From UBA6987 sp045617825 (lineage in GTDB: Bacteria; Bacillota; Clostridia; Lachnospirales; Lachnospiraceae): 19,012 bases of DNA. This document shows, in pieces, positions 7,819 through 15,837 of this stretch (position 1 is its first letter; each line of letters begins with the position of its first letter). Under the pieces are notes generated by a model. The model made no database searches, was not told where the DNA came from, and saw only the letters and a program-made list of their open reading frames with translations. Where the stretch lies: contig JAZLJI010000122.1 of assembly GCA_045617825.1 (NCBI GenBank), positions 1-19,012 of the forward strand. Reading direction: 5' to 3'. The position numbers and the translations under genes are program-made.

Positions 7819-7841
7819 GCTTAACCTGTCTTCGCGCAGGC

Positions 7842-9263
7842 TTATTTTTTCTTAGGGAAGATCTGCTTCCGGAAGGAGATCAGGTTGAAGGCAATGAACA
7901 GCAGCGCGCAGACGCCCATGGTGAGCCAGGATTTGCCGAGGCTCTGGGGATTGACGCCCATGAGCAGCAGCATGGGGGCGCCGAAGAGGATGGCCCAGGT
8001 CTGCTGGTACACCAGGTTATTTGCCGCGGGGGTCTTGAACTGGGGATCCAGCTCCCGGAGCAGGATCACACCGGTGGAGGCGGTGCCGGTCAGCATGCCG
8101 TACAGGGCCAGGAAGGCCTCGTGACGGTACTCGGGGTAAAGCACCCGGCAGCAGAAATTCACATACAGGTAGGTGGCCACAGCGCCCACCAGGCAGAGAG
8201 CGATCAGCGGGATCACGAATTCCTTGTGGGTGAAGGCGGACAGATTGATCGCGGCGATGGAGGCCACCACCATCACGTCGAACATGAAGCCGGCGATGTG
8301 GTTCTGCATGAAGGTGTTGGTGTATTCCCGCTTGATGATCTTCTTTTTCTGCAGGCCCCGGAACACGTTCTTCACGATGATACCGAAGATGGAGGAGAAG
8401 AGGAAGTTGAAGCCCCAGATCAGCGGCTGGATGGTCTTGTAGCCGAAGTCGCCCATGGCGCCGGTCTCGATGATGGCATTGACGCCGCGCATGAAGAGGT
8501 AGGCCAGGGTGTAGGTGCCGAACACCAGCGCCAGCTGCACAGTGAATTTGTCCATGGATTCGGACAGCGGGATCTCGTTATCGCCGGTGATGGACTGAGC
8601 GGAAAGCTCCTCCTCCCTGAACTCGGCGGATTCGCCCTGGATGATGTCCTTGCGGCGCAGTCGGTTCAGGTAAATGATGCCGCCGATGCTGGAGGCGATG
8701 AAGCCCATGGCCGCGATGGTCAGACCGAAGCTGGTCCCGTTGGGGAAATCGTAGTTCATCTCATAGTTGTGGCCCCAGTTGTAGGCCTGTCCCGGACCCT
8801 GGCCGTAGCCCATGGGGAGGATCAGACCGGAGGCGAAGAAGCAGTTCAGCACCTTGGAAAGACCTATGGTGATGAGCAGCCCCAGCACGCCCTGCAGCAG
8901 GTAGGTATTGACCACGTTGAGAGCGGTATCGAAGGCATCGCCCTTCATGGCGCCGCCTTCCTTCTTCTGCTGCCGGTCCAGGTTGCGCAGACTCATGGCG
9001 GCAAAGCCGAGGCCCAGGCCGTGGTAGGTGAGGGCTTCCAGCATGGATACCGGCAGGAGCGTCTTCCCGGTGAGCTCCTTATAGGCGAAGCTGATAAACA
9101 GGATCAGAAATCCGCCCAGCACGCTGCTGGGGATCATCAGCTTCTTCACGAAGGGCAGCAGATTGCGCAGCATGTTGGCGATCAGCATCACGATGAGCAG
9201 GATCGACAGCGTAATGATAAAGCTCCAGACGCTGCCGTCCCAGAAATTTACACCGCTGGTCAT
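7842..9263 (-). CDS. gltS: GltS-family sodium/glutamate symporter
   Basis: 473 residues, almost entirely membrane segments; a member of the ESS (glutamate:sodium symporter) family, which imports glutamate with Na+. Diagnostic motif: GLILPMGYGQGPGQAYNWG (about residues 146-164), one of the reentrant-loop signatures, followed by FGLTIAAMGF. The second half repeats the inverted topology and contains HIAGFMFDVMVVASIAAINL and GMLTGTASTGVILLRELD, the matching signature. It is longer than the about 400-residue E. coli GltS, mainly from a charged loop near 203-237 between the two halves. Minus-strand AGAGGTG precedes the ATG. The acyltransferase gene ends 20 bases upstream, so both are probably read from the promoter at 10481-10509. 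The family is certain; glutamate as substrate is by homology only. Confidence 0.92.
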   Translation of the reverse strand: MTSGVNFWDGSVWSFIITLSILLIVMLIANMLRNLLPFVKKLMIPSSVLGGFLILFISFAYKELTGKTLLPVSMLEALTYHGLGLGFAAMSLRNLDRQQKKEGGAMKGDAFDTALNVVNTYLLQGVLGLLITIGLSKVLNCFFASGLILPMGYGQGPGQAYNWGHNYEMNYDFPNGTSFGLTIAAMGFIASSIGGIIYLNRLRRKDIIQGESAEFREEELSAQSITGDNEIPLSESMDKFTVQLALVFGTYTLAYLFMRGVNAIIETGAMGDFGYKTIQPLIWGFNFLFSSIFGIIVKNVFRGLQKKKIIKREYTNTFMQNHIAGFMFDVMVVASIAAINLSAFTHKEFVIPLIALCLVGAVATYLYVNFCCRVLYPEYRHEAFLALYGMLTGTASTGVILLRELDPQFKTPAANNLVYQQTWAILFGAPMLLLMGVNPQSLGKSWLTMGVCALLFIAFNLISFRKQIFPKKK

Positions 9264-9283
9264 ATAAGCACCTCTTTTTTGCT

Positions 9284-10447
9284 TTAATTATGGTTCCCCG
9301 CAAATGCGTCGAACAGCAGCTTGTATTTTCTTCCGCTGTAGTCGCTGTCTGCGGCCTTCTTGAGTTCAAAATAGCGTCCGTCGGTGAGAGAGAAGCTGAC
9401 GATGCCGTGGAGCCGTACCTCCAGGGAGGCCAGCTCTTCCATGGACCAGCTCAGGCTGGCCAGAGAAAACTGCCGGGCGCTCATGCTGAGGGTGCCCCGG
9501 GCGATCTCCGTCCGCTTGTGGCCCTCCACCTGCAGCAGGACCATATCCTCGTCGGAGGCCAGCACCGTGCCGTCCTCCCGGGGAAGACCGGCGATCCATT
9601 CCTTCTGCCAGGCGTCCCAGGCCTTGATTGTGGTGAAGGAGAAGCCCTCGCCGCTTAGGCGGCAGTATTCGTCGTAGCGGCCCGTGAGCCCGCAGGGGCA
9701 GGAGAAGCCGTCGGCGGTGCTGGAAAAGCTGCCGATCCTATGGCATTTCGGGCAGACCAGCAGGACGTGCTCCAGCCCCTTGGACAGGGCCTTGCCCTTG
9801 TAGGACCGGGGATCCTGCTCCTGTCTGGCGTAGGCGTCCTCGAAAATATCCTCCGCCACGTGGGCGTTGATCTCCTCGGGGGTCATGGCCCGCAGCTCCT
9901 CGGGCTGGTAGACCCGGACCATGTGCCCGGTCACCGGACCCTTGCGGAAGCCGTAGCTCCAGCGGGGGTAGCCGAAGTAGCCGCCCTCGATCTTGAAGGT
10001 GACGAGCGGCACCTTGGCGGTGCGGATCATCTTGCCGGTGGATTCGGGGAAGGAGGCGGTACAGCCGTCCCAGCTGGTATTGCCCTCCGCGAAAAGGCAG
10101 ACGGATTTGCCGTCACGCAGCCGGTGCAGGATCTCCATCACGGCGCTGGCCGCGTTGCCGCCCTTGGGCCGGGGGATGGGATCCGCCAGAAACTCGATCA
10201 TGCGGGTCTTCCAGCCGAGGCTGAACAGATGCTCCGTGGCCACGTAGTACATCTGCCGCTTCAGCACGACGCCCACGATAAAGGGATCGTAGTTGGTGAC
10301 GTGGTTGGTGATCAGCAGGAAATGATCCGGAAGCTCCGGCGCCTTTTCCTTGGTGAAGCGGAAACGAAGCCGCAGAAAATGATCGAAGGGGATGATGAGG
10401 GCCTTGTAAAAAGCCTTATGAAAACCATATGAAGCGGTTCTTTTCAT
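9284..10447 (-). CDS. PlsC-type glycerolipid acyltransferase with C-terminal zinc ribbon
   Basis: 387 residues. The first about 230 form a lysophosphatidate acyltransferase (PlsC/AGPAT) domain: catalytic H-x4-D as NHVTNYD (His49, Asp54) and the substrate-binding block FAEGNTSWDG (Glu121, Gly122). Such enzymes acylate lysophosphatidic acid at the membrane to make phosphatidic acid. Ordinary PlsC proteins end near residue 240. This one continues with CPKC (Cys232, Cys235) and CPCG (Cys250, Cys252), a four-cysteine ribbon, then about 130 residues containing predicted beta strands. The extension's function is unknown; it could bind a partner or sense metal or redox state. GGGAGG lies 10 bases before the ATG. 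gltS follows after 20 bases. The catalytic domain call is firm, but acceptor and acyl donor are not determined. Confidence 0.88.
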   Translation of the reverse strand: MKRTASYGFHKAFYKALIIPFDHFLRLRFRFTKEKAPELPDHFLLITNHVTNYDPFIVGVVLKRQMYYVATEHLFSLGWKTRMIEFLADPIPRPKGGNAASAVMEILHRLRDGKSVCLFAEGNTSWDGCTASFPESTGKMIRTAKVPLVTFKIEGGYFGYPRWSYGFRKGPVTGHMVRVYQPEELRAMTPEEINAHVAEDIFEDAYARQEQDPRSYKGKALSKGLEHVLLVCPKCHRIGSFSSTADGFSCPCGLTGRYDEYCRLSGEGFSFTTIKAWDAWQKEWIAGLPREDGTVLASDEDMVLLQVEGHKRTEIARGTLSMSARQFSLASLSWSMEELASLEVRLHGIVSFSLTDGRYFELKKAADSDYSGRKYKLLFDAFAGNHN

Positions 10448-10480
10448 GCGCGGTCAGCCTCCCGGTTCGATATCGGTACA

Positions 10481-10509
10481 ATTATAGAGAATAAACGGTG
10501 CGGTGACAA
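10481..10509 (-). promoter_or_regulatory. Strong sigma-A promoter for the acyltransferase-gltS unit
   Basis: On the minus strand: TTGTCA (10509-10504), an exactly 17-base spacer, and consensus TATAAT (10486-10481). The predicted start leaves a leader of roughly 25-30 bases with GGGAGG. I see no clear terminator for the sensor-kinase operon in 10510-10628, so some read-through into this unit is possible. Confidence 0.82.
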
Positions 10510-10628
10510 GGGATTATCCTTAAAAATTTATGAAATTTGAAGGAAATCTTAAACCTTTCCCGCAAATGCGCCTTCGGCAGAAGACAGCTTTCTTCAATAT
10601 TCTTCAAAGGTCCCGCTGCAGGGAGGCC

Positions 10629-12029
10629 TTACCCCCTGTCCTGCTTTGCCGCGGGGAGCCGGAAAACGAACTCCGTGCCGCTGCCGGGGGTAGAGGTGAC
10701 ATCGATGGTCTCTCCGTGGGCGGCGATGATCTCCTTGACGATGGAAAGCCCCAGGCCGGTGCCCTTTTTGTCCTTGCCCCGGGAGCTGTCGGTCTTGTAG
10801 AAGCGGGTCCAGATCTTGCTCAGATCCTCCTTGGCGATGCCGATGCCCCGGTCCTTCACGGACACGGAAACGGCGTCCCCGACCTCATGGATGCGGATGC
10901 GGATGGCCGAGCCGTCGGGGGAGAATTTGACGGCGTTGTCGATCAGATTGTACAGCACCTGCTGGATGCGCCCCATATCCGCGTGGACGGACAGCTCCGG
11001 CTTGGAAAAGACCAGATCGAAGCTGATGCTCCGGCTGACGCAGATGCCCTCGAAGGTCTCGCAGATGGATTTGACCAGGGTGGTGATGGGAAAATCGGAC
11101 AGCTCCAGCTTCAGCCGCGCGTCGTCCAGCGAGTTGAGTGCCAGCATGCTCTGGGTCATATTGGTCAGCCGGTCCGTTTCGGAGACGATGATCTGCATGT
11201 ATTTGTCCTGCTTCTCCGGCGGGATCACTCCGTCCTGGATCGCCTGGATGTAGCCCCGGATGGAGGTCAGCGGCGAACGGAAATCGTGGGACACGTTGGC
11301 GATGAACTTCTTCTGGTAGTCCCCCGCGGTCTTGATCTCCTCTGCCATCAGGTTCAGGGTCTTGGCCAGATAGCCCAGCTCGTCCTGACTCTCCACCGGG
11401 ATGCGGTGGTCCAGATTTCGCTTGGCAAATTCCTCCGCTCCGTCGGTGATGGCCCGGATGGGCCGCACCACGGTGAGGTGCAGCATGATGAGCAGCAGGA
11501 GCGACGCGGCAAATATGCCCAGAAAGACCAGATAGGCGCGGCCCAGCACCGCATTGACCCGCGCGTCCGCCACGGACAGGGACTGGTGCAGCGTCACGTA
11601 GCCCAGCTGGTTGGCCTGCATGGTGATGGGCGTAAAGACACTGAGACAGGGCTCCGTGAAGGCCCCGTAGAAGTCGCCGACGCGGTAGTATTTGTCGCTG
11701 TCGGCGGGGTTGAAGGCCAGGGACCGGCCCAGCAGCTCGCCGTTCCGGGAGTCGAAGGCCACGGTATTTTTGGCGTTGAGGATGATGATCCGCTGCCCGG
11801 TCAGGGTATCCAGCCGCTCCAGATGGGCCAGATCGTAGCTTCTGGTGGTGCGGTAGCTCTCGTTCTGGAAATCCGCCATCAGCCGGACCTCCCGGTACAG
11901 CTCCTGGGCGGCGCTGCTCCGGCAGGCAGACTGAAAGATCCGGCTGCCGAAAACAGCCAGGAACACGAAGCCGGCCAGGCCGAAGACCGCGTAGGCCAGC
12001 AGGAATTTCAGGGAAAGCGTATGCCGCAT
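10629..12029 (-). CDS. Membrane sensor histidine kinase (HAMP-HisKA-HATPase)
   Basis: 466 residues. Layout: membrane segment about 7-29, an extracytoplasmic sensor region of about 135 residues (30-163), second membrane segment about 164-186, HAMP about 187-238, the dimerisation/phosphoacceptor helix with FIANVSHDFRSPLTS (phosphorylated His248), and the ATP-binding domain with N box NLIDNAVKF (361-369), G1 DRGIGI (393-398), F box and G2 GTGLGL (423-428). All kinase motifs are complete. It should phosphorylate the response regulator encoded 15 bases upstream. The overall shape is PhoR/ResE/VicK-like, but the sensor region is not a recognisable PAS or Cache domain, so the signal is unknown. No clear terminator is seen after it. 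Confidence 0.93.
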   Translation of the reverse strand: MRHTLSLKFLLAYAVFGLAGFVFLAVFGSRIFQSACRSSAAQELYREVRLMADFQNESYRTTRSYDLAHLERLDTLTGQRIIILNAKNTVAFDSRNGELLGRSLAFNPADSDKYYRVGDFYGAFTEPCLSVFTPITMQANQLGYVTLHQSLSVADARVNAVLGRAYLVFLGIFAASLLLLIMLHLTVVRPIRAITDGAEEFAKRNLDHRIPVESQDELGYLAKTLNLMAEEIKTAGDYQKKFIANVSHDFRSPLTSIRGYIQAIQDGVIPPEKQDKYMQIIVSETDRLTNMTQSMLALNSLDDARLKLELSDFPITTLVKSICETFEGICVSRSISFDLVFSKPELSVHADMGRIQQVLYNLIDNAVKFSPDGSAIRIRIHEVGDAVSVSVKDRGIGIAKEDLSKIWTRFYKTDSSRGKDKKGTGLGLSIVKEIIAAHGETIDVTSTPGSGTEFVFRLPAAKQDRG

Positions 12030-12044
12030 GGCTTCACCTCGCTC

Positions 12045-12746
12045 TTACGGATTGACCTCGAAACGGTAGCCGACGCCCCAGACCGTGGACAGACGCCAGG
12101 CGGGATGGTCCGGCAGCTTGGCCCGCAGCTTCTTGATGTAGGCGTCCACGGTACGGCTCTCACCCATGTAGCTGTAGCCCCAGAGCTGTTCCAGCAGCTG
12201 CTCCCGGGTAAAGACCTGATTGGGCGAGGAGGCCAGGAAATACAGGATCTCGATCTCCTTGGCGGACATCAGCAGGGTCTCGCCCATGTAGGTGACGCTG
12301 TAGTTGGTCAGGTTGATCTCCAGATCCGGCAGGGTGACCTTCTGCTCCCGGGCCGCCTCCGGCTGCTCCGTCTGAGCGCTGCGGCTGCGGCGCAGGATCG
12401 CCTTGACCCGGGCGACCATTTCCTTATTGTCGAAGGGCTTGATCATATAGTCGTCGGCGCCCAGCTCCAGGCCGAGCACCTTGTCGAAGACCTCGCCCTT
12501 TGCCGACATCATCATGATGGGGACATTGCTTTCCTGCCGGATGATGCGGCAGACCTGATAGCCGTCGATGCCGGGCAGCATGATGTCCAGCAGCAGGAGA
12601 TCGGGACGGAAGGAGCGGAAGACCTCCAGGGCCTCCTGGCCGTCGCCGACGGTCTCGGTCTCAAAGCATTCCTTGGTCAGATAAAGGGAAATCAGCTCGG
12701 CGATATTGGGATCGTCGTCAACGATGAGGATACGCTGCTTGGCCAT
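12045..12746 (-). CDS. OmpR/PhoB-family response regulator
   Basis: 233 residues. Receiver domain 1-120 with the acidic pair Asp10-Asp11 (ILIVDDD), phosphoacceptor Asp54 in LLLDIMLPG, switch Ser81 and Lys103 in IKPF. A short charged linker leads to a winged-helix DNA-binding domain (about 135-233) with the recognition region SRTVDAYIKKLRAKL and the C-terminal GVGYRFEV hairpin. It is a transcription factor driven by the neighbouring sensor kinase. It lies 9 bases after mutS2 and 15 bases before the kinase gene, so all three are co-transcribed. A good GGAGG ribosome binding site precedes ATG 12746. Its targets are unknown; the 11-base-phased repeats at 7529 are the kind of site such regulators bind, but nothing links them directly. 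Confidence 0.95.
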   Translation of the reverse strand: MAKQRILIVDDDPNIAELISLYLTKECFETETVGDGQEALEVFRSFRPDLLLLDIMLPGIDGYQVCRIIRQESNVPIMMMSAKGEVFDKVLGLELGADDYMIKPFDNKEMVARVKAILRRSRSAQTEQPEAAREQKVTLPDLEINLTNYSVTYMGETLLMSAKEIEILYFLASSPNQVFTREQLLEQLWGYSYMGESRTVDAYIKKLRAKLPDHPAWRLSTVWGVGYRFEVNP

Positions 12747-12755
12747 GGATGCCTC

Positions 12756-15125
12756 CTATTTATTCTTGATTTCCGCCACGGTGGCGCCGTAGCCGCCCTC
12801 GTTGAAGGGGGCCGTGTAGAAATTGGTGACGTATTTGCTGCGCTTCAGGGTCTTTTCCACCATGGACTTCAGGGCGCCGGTGCCCCGGCCGTGGATGATG
12901 CGCACCTTTTCCAGATGGGCCAGGTAGGCGTCGTCCAGATACTTCTCTAACGCCATCAGCGCGTCGTCGGTGGTCATGCCGATGAGCTTCAGCTCGGGGC
13001 TGATGGTGAGGGCCTTGGAAAAGCTGTTGCCGCCGCCGTTGCCCGCGTGGCGCCTGCCCTCCAGGGTCGTGGTGACCTCCTCCACCAGCTCCACCTCCGT
13101 TGCCGGAACGTCCGCCTTGAGGATGCCGGTCTGGACCTTGACGATGCCCTTCGCGTCCGGCAGACCGATCACGGTCCCCTTCAGTCCCAGACTGTGGACA
13201 AATACGGTATCGCCCAGCTTCAGCTTCTTTTCGGTGACGGTGACGCGGCGGGGCTCCTTGGGCGCGGCCAGCTGCTGCTGGGTGCTCTCCACGGCCAGCC
13301 GCAGGGAGGCACGGGTCTCCTCCATATCCCGGCTCACGGACTGACCGCTCTTCCGGAGATCCCGGATCGCCTTGTCCGCGGTGTCCTTGGCCTCCTGCAG
13401 GATATTTTTCGCTTCCTCCCGGGCGCTGCGGAGGATCTTTTCCTTCTGGGCCTCCAGGCTGCCCTGGTGCTTTTCGGCCTCCTCCTTCAGCTTCAGCGTC
13501 TCCTGCTTCAGGTGGCGGATCTCCGCCTCGGCCTTCTCCATCTCGCTGCGCTGGCGGTCCAGCTGAGCGATCACGTCCTCGAAGGCCTCCTCGTTGGAGT
13601 CGATATAGGAGCCGGCCTCCTGGATGATGGAGTCCGCAAGGCCCAATTTGCCGGCGATGGCAAAGGCGTTGCTCTTGCCGGGGATCCCCAGCATCAGGCG
13701 GTAGGTGGGACGGAGCGTGGCCACGTCGAACTCGCAGGAGGCATTTTCCACGCCCGCGGTCTCCAGCGCATAGACCTTCAGCTCGGCGTAGTGGGTGGTG
13801 GCCATGGTCCGGATGCCCCGGCTGTGGAGGCGGTTCAGGATCGCCATTGCCAGCGCGGCGCCCTCGGTGGGATCCGTGCCGGCCCCCAGCTCGTCGAAGA
13901 GGCAAAGGGAGCTTTCGTCTGCCCGGTCCAGGATGGAGACGATATTGGTCATATGGGAAGAGAAGGTGGACAGACTCTGCTCGATGCTCTGCTCATCTCC
14001 GATATCGGCAAATATTTCCCGGTACACCGCGAGCTTCGAGCCGGGGGCGGCGGGAATGTGCAGACCGGCCTGGCCCATCATCTGCAGCAGGCCCAGGGTC
14101 TTCAGCGACACGGTCTTGCCGCCGGTGTTGGGGCCGGTGACGATCAGCAGGTCGTAGTCTCCGCCCAGCTTCAGGTCGATGGGGACCACGGTCCTGGGGT
14201 TAAGGAGCGGGTGCCGGGCCTTCTTCAGCTCGGTGTACCGGTCGCTCCGCACCTCGGGGGCGATGCCCTTATAGCTGCGGGAGAGCCGGGCCTTGGCGAA
14301 GATGAAATCCAGAAGCACCAGCAGCTCGTAGTCCCGCTTCAGGGCGGCGGAGACCTCCACGGCCCGGGAGGTCAGGTCCGCCAGGACCAGCTCGATCTCC
14401 TTCTGCTCCTGGATCTCCAGCTCCCGCCACTCGTTGTTCAGCTTCACCACCGAAAGGGGCTCGATGAAAACGGCCTTGCCGCTGCCGGACTGGTCGTGGA
14501 CGATGCCGCCGATCTGGGCCTTGTTCTCGGCCTTGACGGGCAGGCAGTAGCGGCCGTCCCGCATGGTGACCACCGCCTCCTGCAGCAGCGCCCGGTTCTT
14601 GATCAGCAGGGCGTTCAGCTCCGTGTGGATGCGGTCGGAAATGGTATGCAGCTGGCGGCGGACCCGGAGCAGCCCCGGGCTGGCATCGTCCGCGATCTCC
14701 TCCTCGGAAAGGATGGCGGCCTCCAGCGCGTTTTTGAGGGGCGTCAGGGGCTCCAGCTCCGAAAAATACTCCGTCAGGCTGTCGGGCTCGTCCTTCTCCT
14801 CCTGGCGGCCGTAGGCCTTGGCCCGGCCGGCCATATAGCACAGCTGCTCGACCCGGAGCAGCTCGGTGATGCTTAAGGAGGAGCTTGAGGAGGCCCGCAG
14901 CAGGGAGGCGCGGATATCGTTCACCCCGGAAAATCCCAGCGAGCCCTTGGCGATCAGCCGGGTCTCCGCGTCGGAGGTCTCCACCTGCGCGTGGAGAATG
15001 GCCTCGCGTTCCTCCAGGGGGCGCAGCGCCAGGCAGAGGGCTTTGCCGCCCTCCGAACCGGCCAGGTCCGCCAGAGACGCGAGGATCTTATGATATTCTA
15101 AGGTATGGTAAGCTTTTTCGTTCAT
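12756..15125 (-). CDS. mutS2: MutS2, ribosome-rescue / anti-recombination ATPase
   Basis: 789 residues from ATG 15125 (B. subtilis MutS2 is about 785). MutS2 binds branched DNA and, in B. subtilis, acts on collided ribosomes; it lacks the MutS mismatch-recognition domains. Seen: N-terminal TLEYHKIL, a lever/clamp region, Walker A GPNTGGKT (331-338), Walker B CLFDELGAGTDP (408-419), a Glu/Lys-rich coiled coil about 500-600, a KOW-like segment (KLGDTVFVHSLGLKGTV), and a C-terminal Smr domain with IIHGRGTGALKS and GGYGATVAEIK. In the Smr domain the usual LDLRG reads LKLIGM, so the Asp/Arg of that motif are absent. The start MNEKAYHTLEYHKIL is chosen by homology. Neither it nor the in-frame GTG at 15164 has a convincing ribosome binding site, and a GCAGGC/GCCTGC hairpin sits where it should be. 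It is the first gene of the mutS2-regulator-kinase operon. Confidence 0.94.
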   Translation of the reverse strand: MNEKAYHTLEYHKILASLADLAGSEGGKALCLALRPLEEREAILHAQVETSDAETRLIAKGSLGFSGVNDIRASLLRASSSSSLSITELLRVEQLCYMAGRAKAYGRQEEKDEPDSLTEYFSELEPLTPLKNALEAAILSEEEIADDASPGLLRVRRQLHTISDRIHTELNALLIKNRALLQEAVVTMRDGRYCLPVKAENKAQIGGIVHDQSGSGKAVFIEPLSVVKLNNEWRELEIQEQKEIELVLADLTSRAVEVSAALKRDYELLVLLDFIFAKARLSRSYKGIAPEVRSDRYTELKKARHPLLNPRTVVPIDLKLGGDYDLLIVTGPNTGGKTVSLKTLGLLQMMGQAGLHIPAAPGSKLAVYREIFADIGDEQSIEQSLSTFSSHMTNIVSILDRADESSLCLFDELGAGTDPTEGAALAMAILNRLHSRGIRTMATTHYAELKVYALETAGVENASCEFDVATLRPTYRLMLGIPGKSNAFAIAGKLGLADSIIQEAGSYIDSNEEAFEDVIAQLDRQRSEMEKAEAEIRHLKQETLKLKEEAEKHQGSLEAQKEKILRSAREEAKNILQEAKDTADKAIRDLRKSGQSVSRDMEETRASLRLAVESTQQQLAAPKEPRRVTVTEKKLKLGDTVFVHSLGLKGTVIGLPDAKGIVKVQTGILKADVPATEVELVEEVTTTLEGRRHAGNGGGNSFSKALTISPELKLIGMTTDDALMALEKYLDDAYLAHLEKVRIIHGRGTGALKSMVEKTLKRSKYVTNFYTAPFNEGGYGATVAEIKNK

Positions 15126-15259
15126 GATCACAGCAGGCGGCGCCTGCGGGGGGACGGTCGGCACGGACCGGGGCCGCGGACAGACCGGGGCATCCTCACC
15201 GGGCGGTGCCGGCGCAGGAGACCGGCAGGAGATCGGACGGTCCGCATAGTTTCCTTAAT
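15126..15259 (-). other. GC-rich leader of the mutS2 operon
   Basis: About 125 bases of very GC-rich leader between the promoter and the mutS2 ATG. GCAGGC/GCCTGC (15130-15135 with 15139-15144) forms a hairpin in the place of the ribosome binding site. No Shine-Dalgarno-like sequence is visible close to the ATG. Translation may be weak or controlled. Confidence 0.4.
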
Positions 15260-15288
15260 ATTTTAACGCAAGTTGCCCGGGGGGTCAA
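15260..15288 (-). promoter_or_regulatory. Promoter for the mutS2 operon
   Basis: On the minus strand: TTGACC (15288-15283), a 17-base spacer, TAAAAT (15265-15260). It predicts an about 125-base leader before the mutS2 ATG at 15125. It is divergent from the accessory genes that begin at about 15.3 kb. Confidence 0.72.
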
Positions 15289-15335
15289 GGAAAATCACCG
15301 TCAGAGCATTTACCGGCAGGAGGAACTGAACATGA

Positions 15336-15737
15336 CGGTGTTCAGATTGCTGCCGGACCTTTTCGTCCAATTACGAAGCGCGTGAAAGCGCTGATGCCGG
15401 ACGGCACGAAGCAGAGAATGACCCGACGCCATTTATCCGCTATATGCTGCAGGTGATTTTGGCTTGCTGCACAGACCTTGAAGAGCGTGAGGGACTTGTC
15501 GGTAATTCGGAAGTGAAAAGTACTTCGTATGACATTGTAAAAAGCTTTACTGTAAAAACGATCGGAAAATTTGACAGTGCTGAAGTGATGGCGAACTGTC
15601 CGACAGTAAGCAGATCATCCGCATTATCCGCTTTGCAGAAGCTTGTAAAAGAGGGGACGATCATCAAAATGGGAAGCGGAAAAAACACGTTCTATGTGAG
15701 AGCCGACAGTCTTGACGGGAGGGACCTGTCCGACTGA
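15336..15737 (+). pseudogene. Decayed Fic-family gene, C-terminal remnant
   Basis: The open frame (after in-frame stops at 15327 and 15333) reads SSNYEARESA, then RHEAENDPTPFIRYMLQVIL, closely matching the Fic-protein block WHEGENDPTPFIRYMLG that follows the catalytic core. It continues into the C-terminal winged-helix part (TVSRSSALSALQKLVKEGTI, then MGSGKNTFYVRAD). Fic proteins transfer AMP or similar groups to protein targets, but the catalytic HPFxxGNGR loop is missing upstream, so no activity is expected. An internal ATG at 15444 could still give a 97-residue wing-helix fragment, though no good ribosome binding site precedes it. Codon use is AT-richer than the flanking genes, consistent with horizontal origin. 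A tail this well preserved suggests a fairly recent truncation. Confidence 0.82.
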
Positions 15738-15778
15738 AAAATTCGGGCAAAAATCATATTTTTTTAATGATTGAACGG

Positions 15779-15806
15779 TTGACCCCGCCGGAAAATATGG
15801 TAGAAT
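15779..15806 (+). promoter_or_regulatory. Promoter for the 76-residue membrane peptide
   Basis: TTGACC (15779-15784), a 16-base spacer, TAGAAT (15801-15806), 31 bases before the ATG at 15838. A T7 run just upstream (about 15760-15766) could act as an UP-like element or end the Fic remnant transcript. Confidence 0.65.
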
Positions 15807-15837
15807 AAAGAAAAACCTATATGTCAGGAGGCACGGT

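Noticed and set aside
7606..7824. 72-codon plus-strand frame starting MAKPTGLGYPESF
   Set aside because: Arg-rich tail running through the gltS terminator hairpin, with no ribosome binding site. It may be part of a mobile remnant but is not supported as a gene.
8121..9287. 388-codon plus-strand open frame opposite gltS
   Set aside because: Antisense shadow; hydrophilic, repetitive His/Gln/Gly sequence with no motif, against a clear GltS protein.
10530..12950. 806-codon plus-strand open frame opposite the sensor kinase and regulator
   Set aside because: It is antisense to two complete genes with all catalytic motifs, its sequence is low-complexity and rich in Gly, Leu, Gln, His and Asp, and it has no ribosome binding site. 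It is a by-product of GC-rich third codon positions.
13047..14876. 609-codon plus-strand open frame opposite mutS2
   Set aside because: Antisense shadow of mutS2 with the same biased composition and no recognisable domain.
15302..15420. Possible intact Fic catalytic core upstream of the remnant
   Set aside because: Reading all forward frames by eye shows no HPFxxGNGR motif, and in-frame stops occur at 15327 and 15333.
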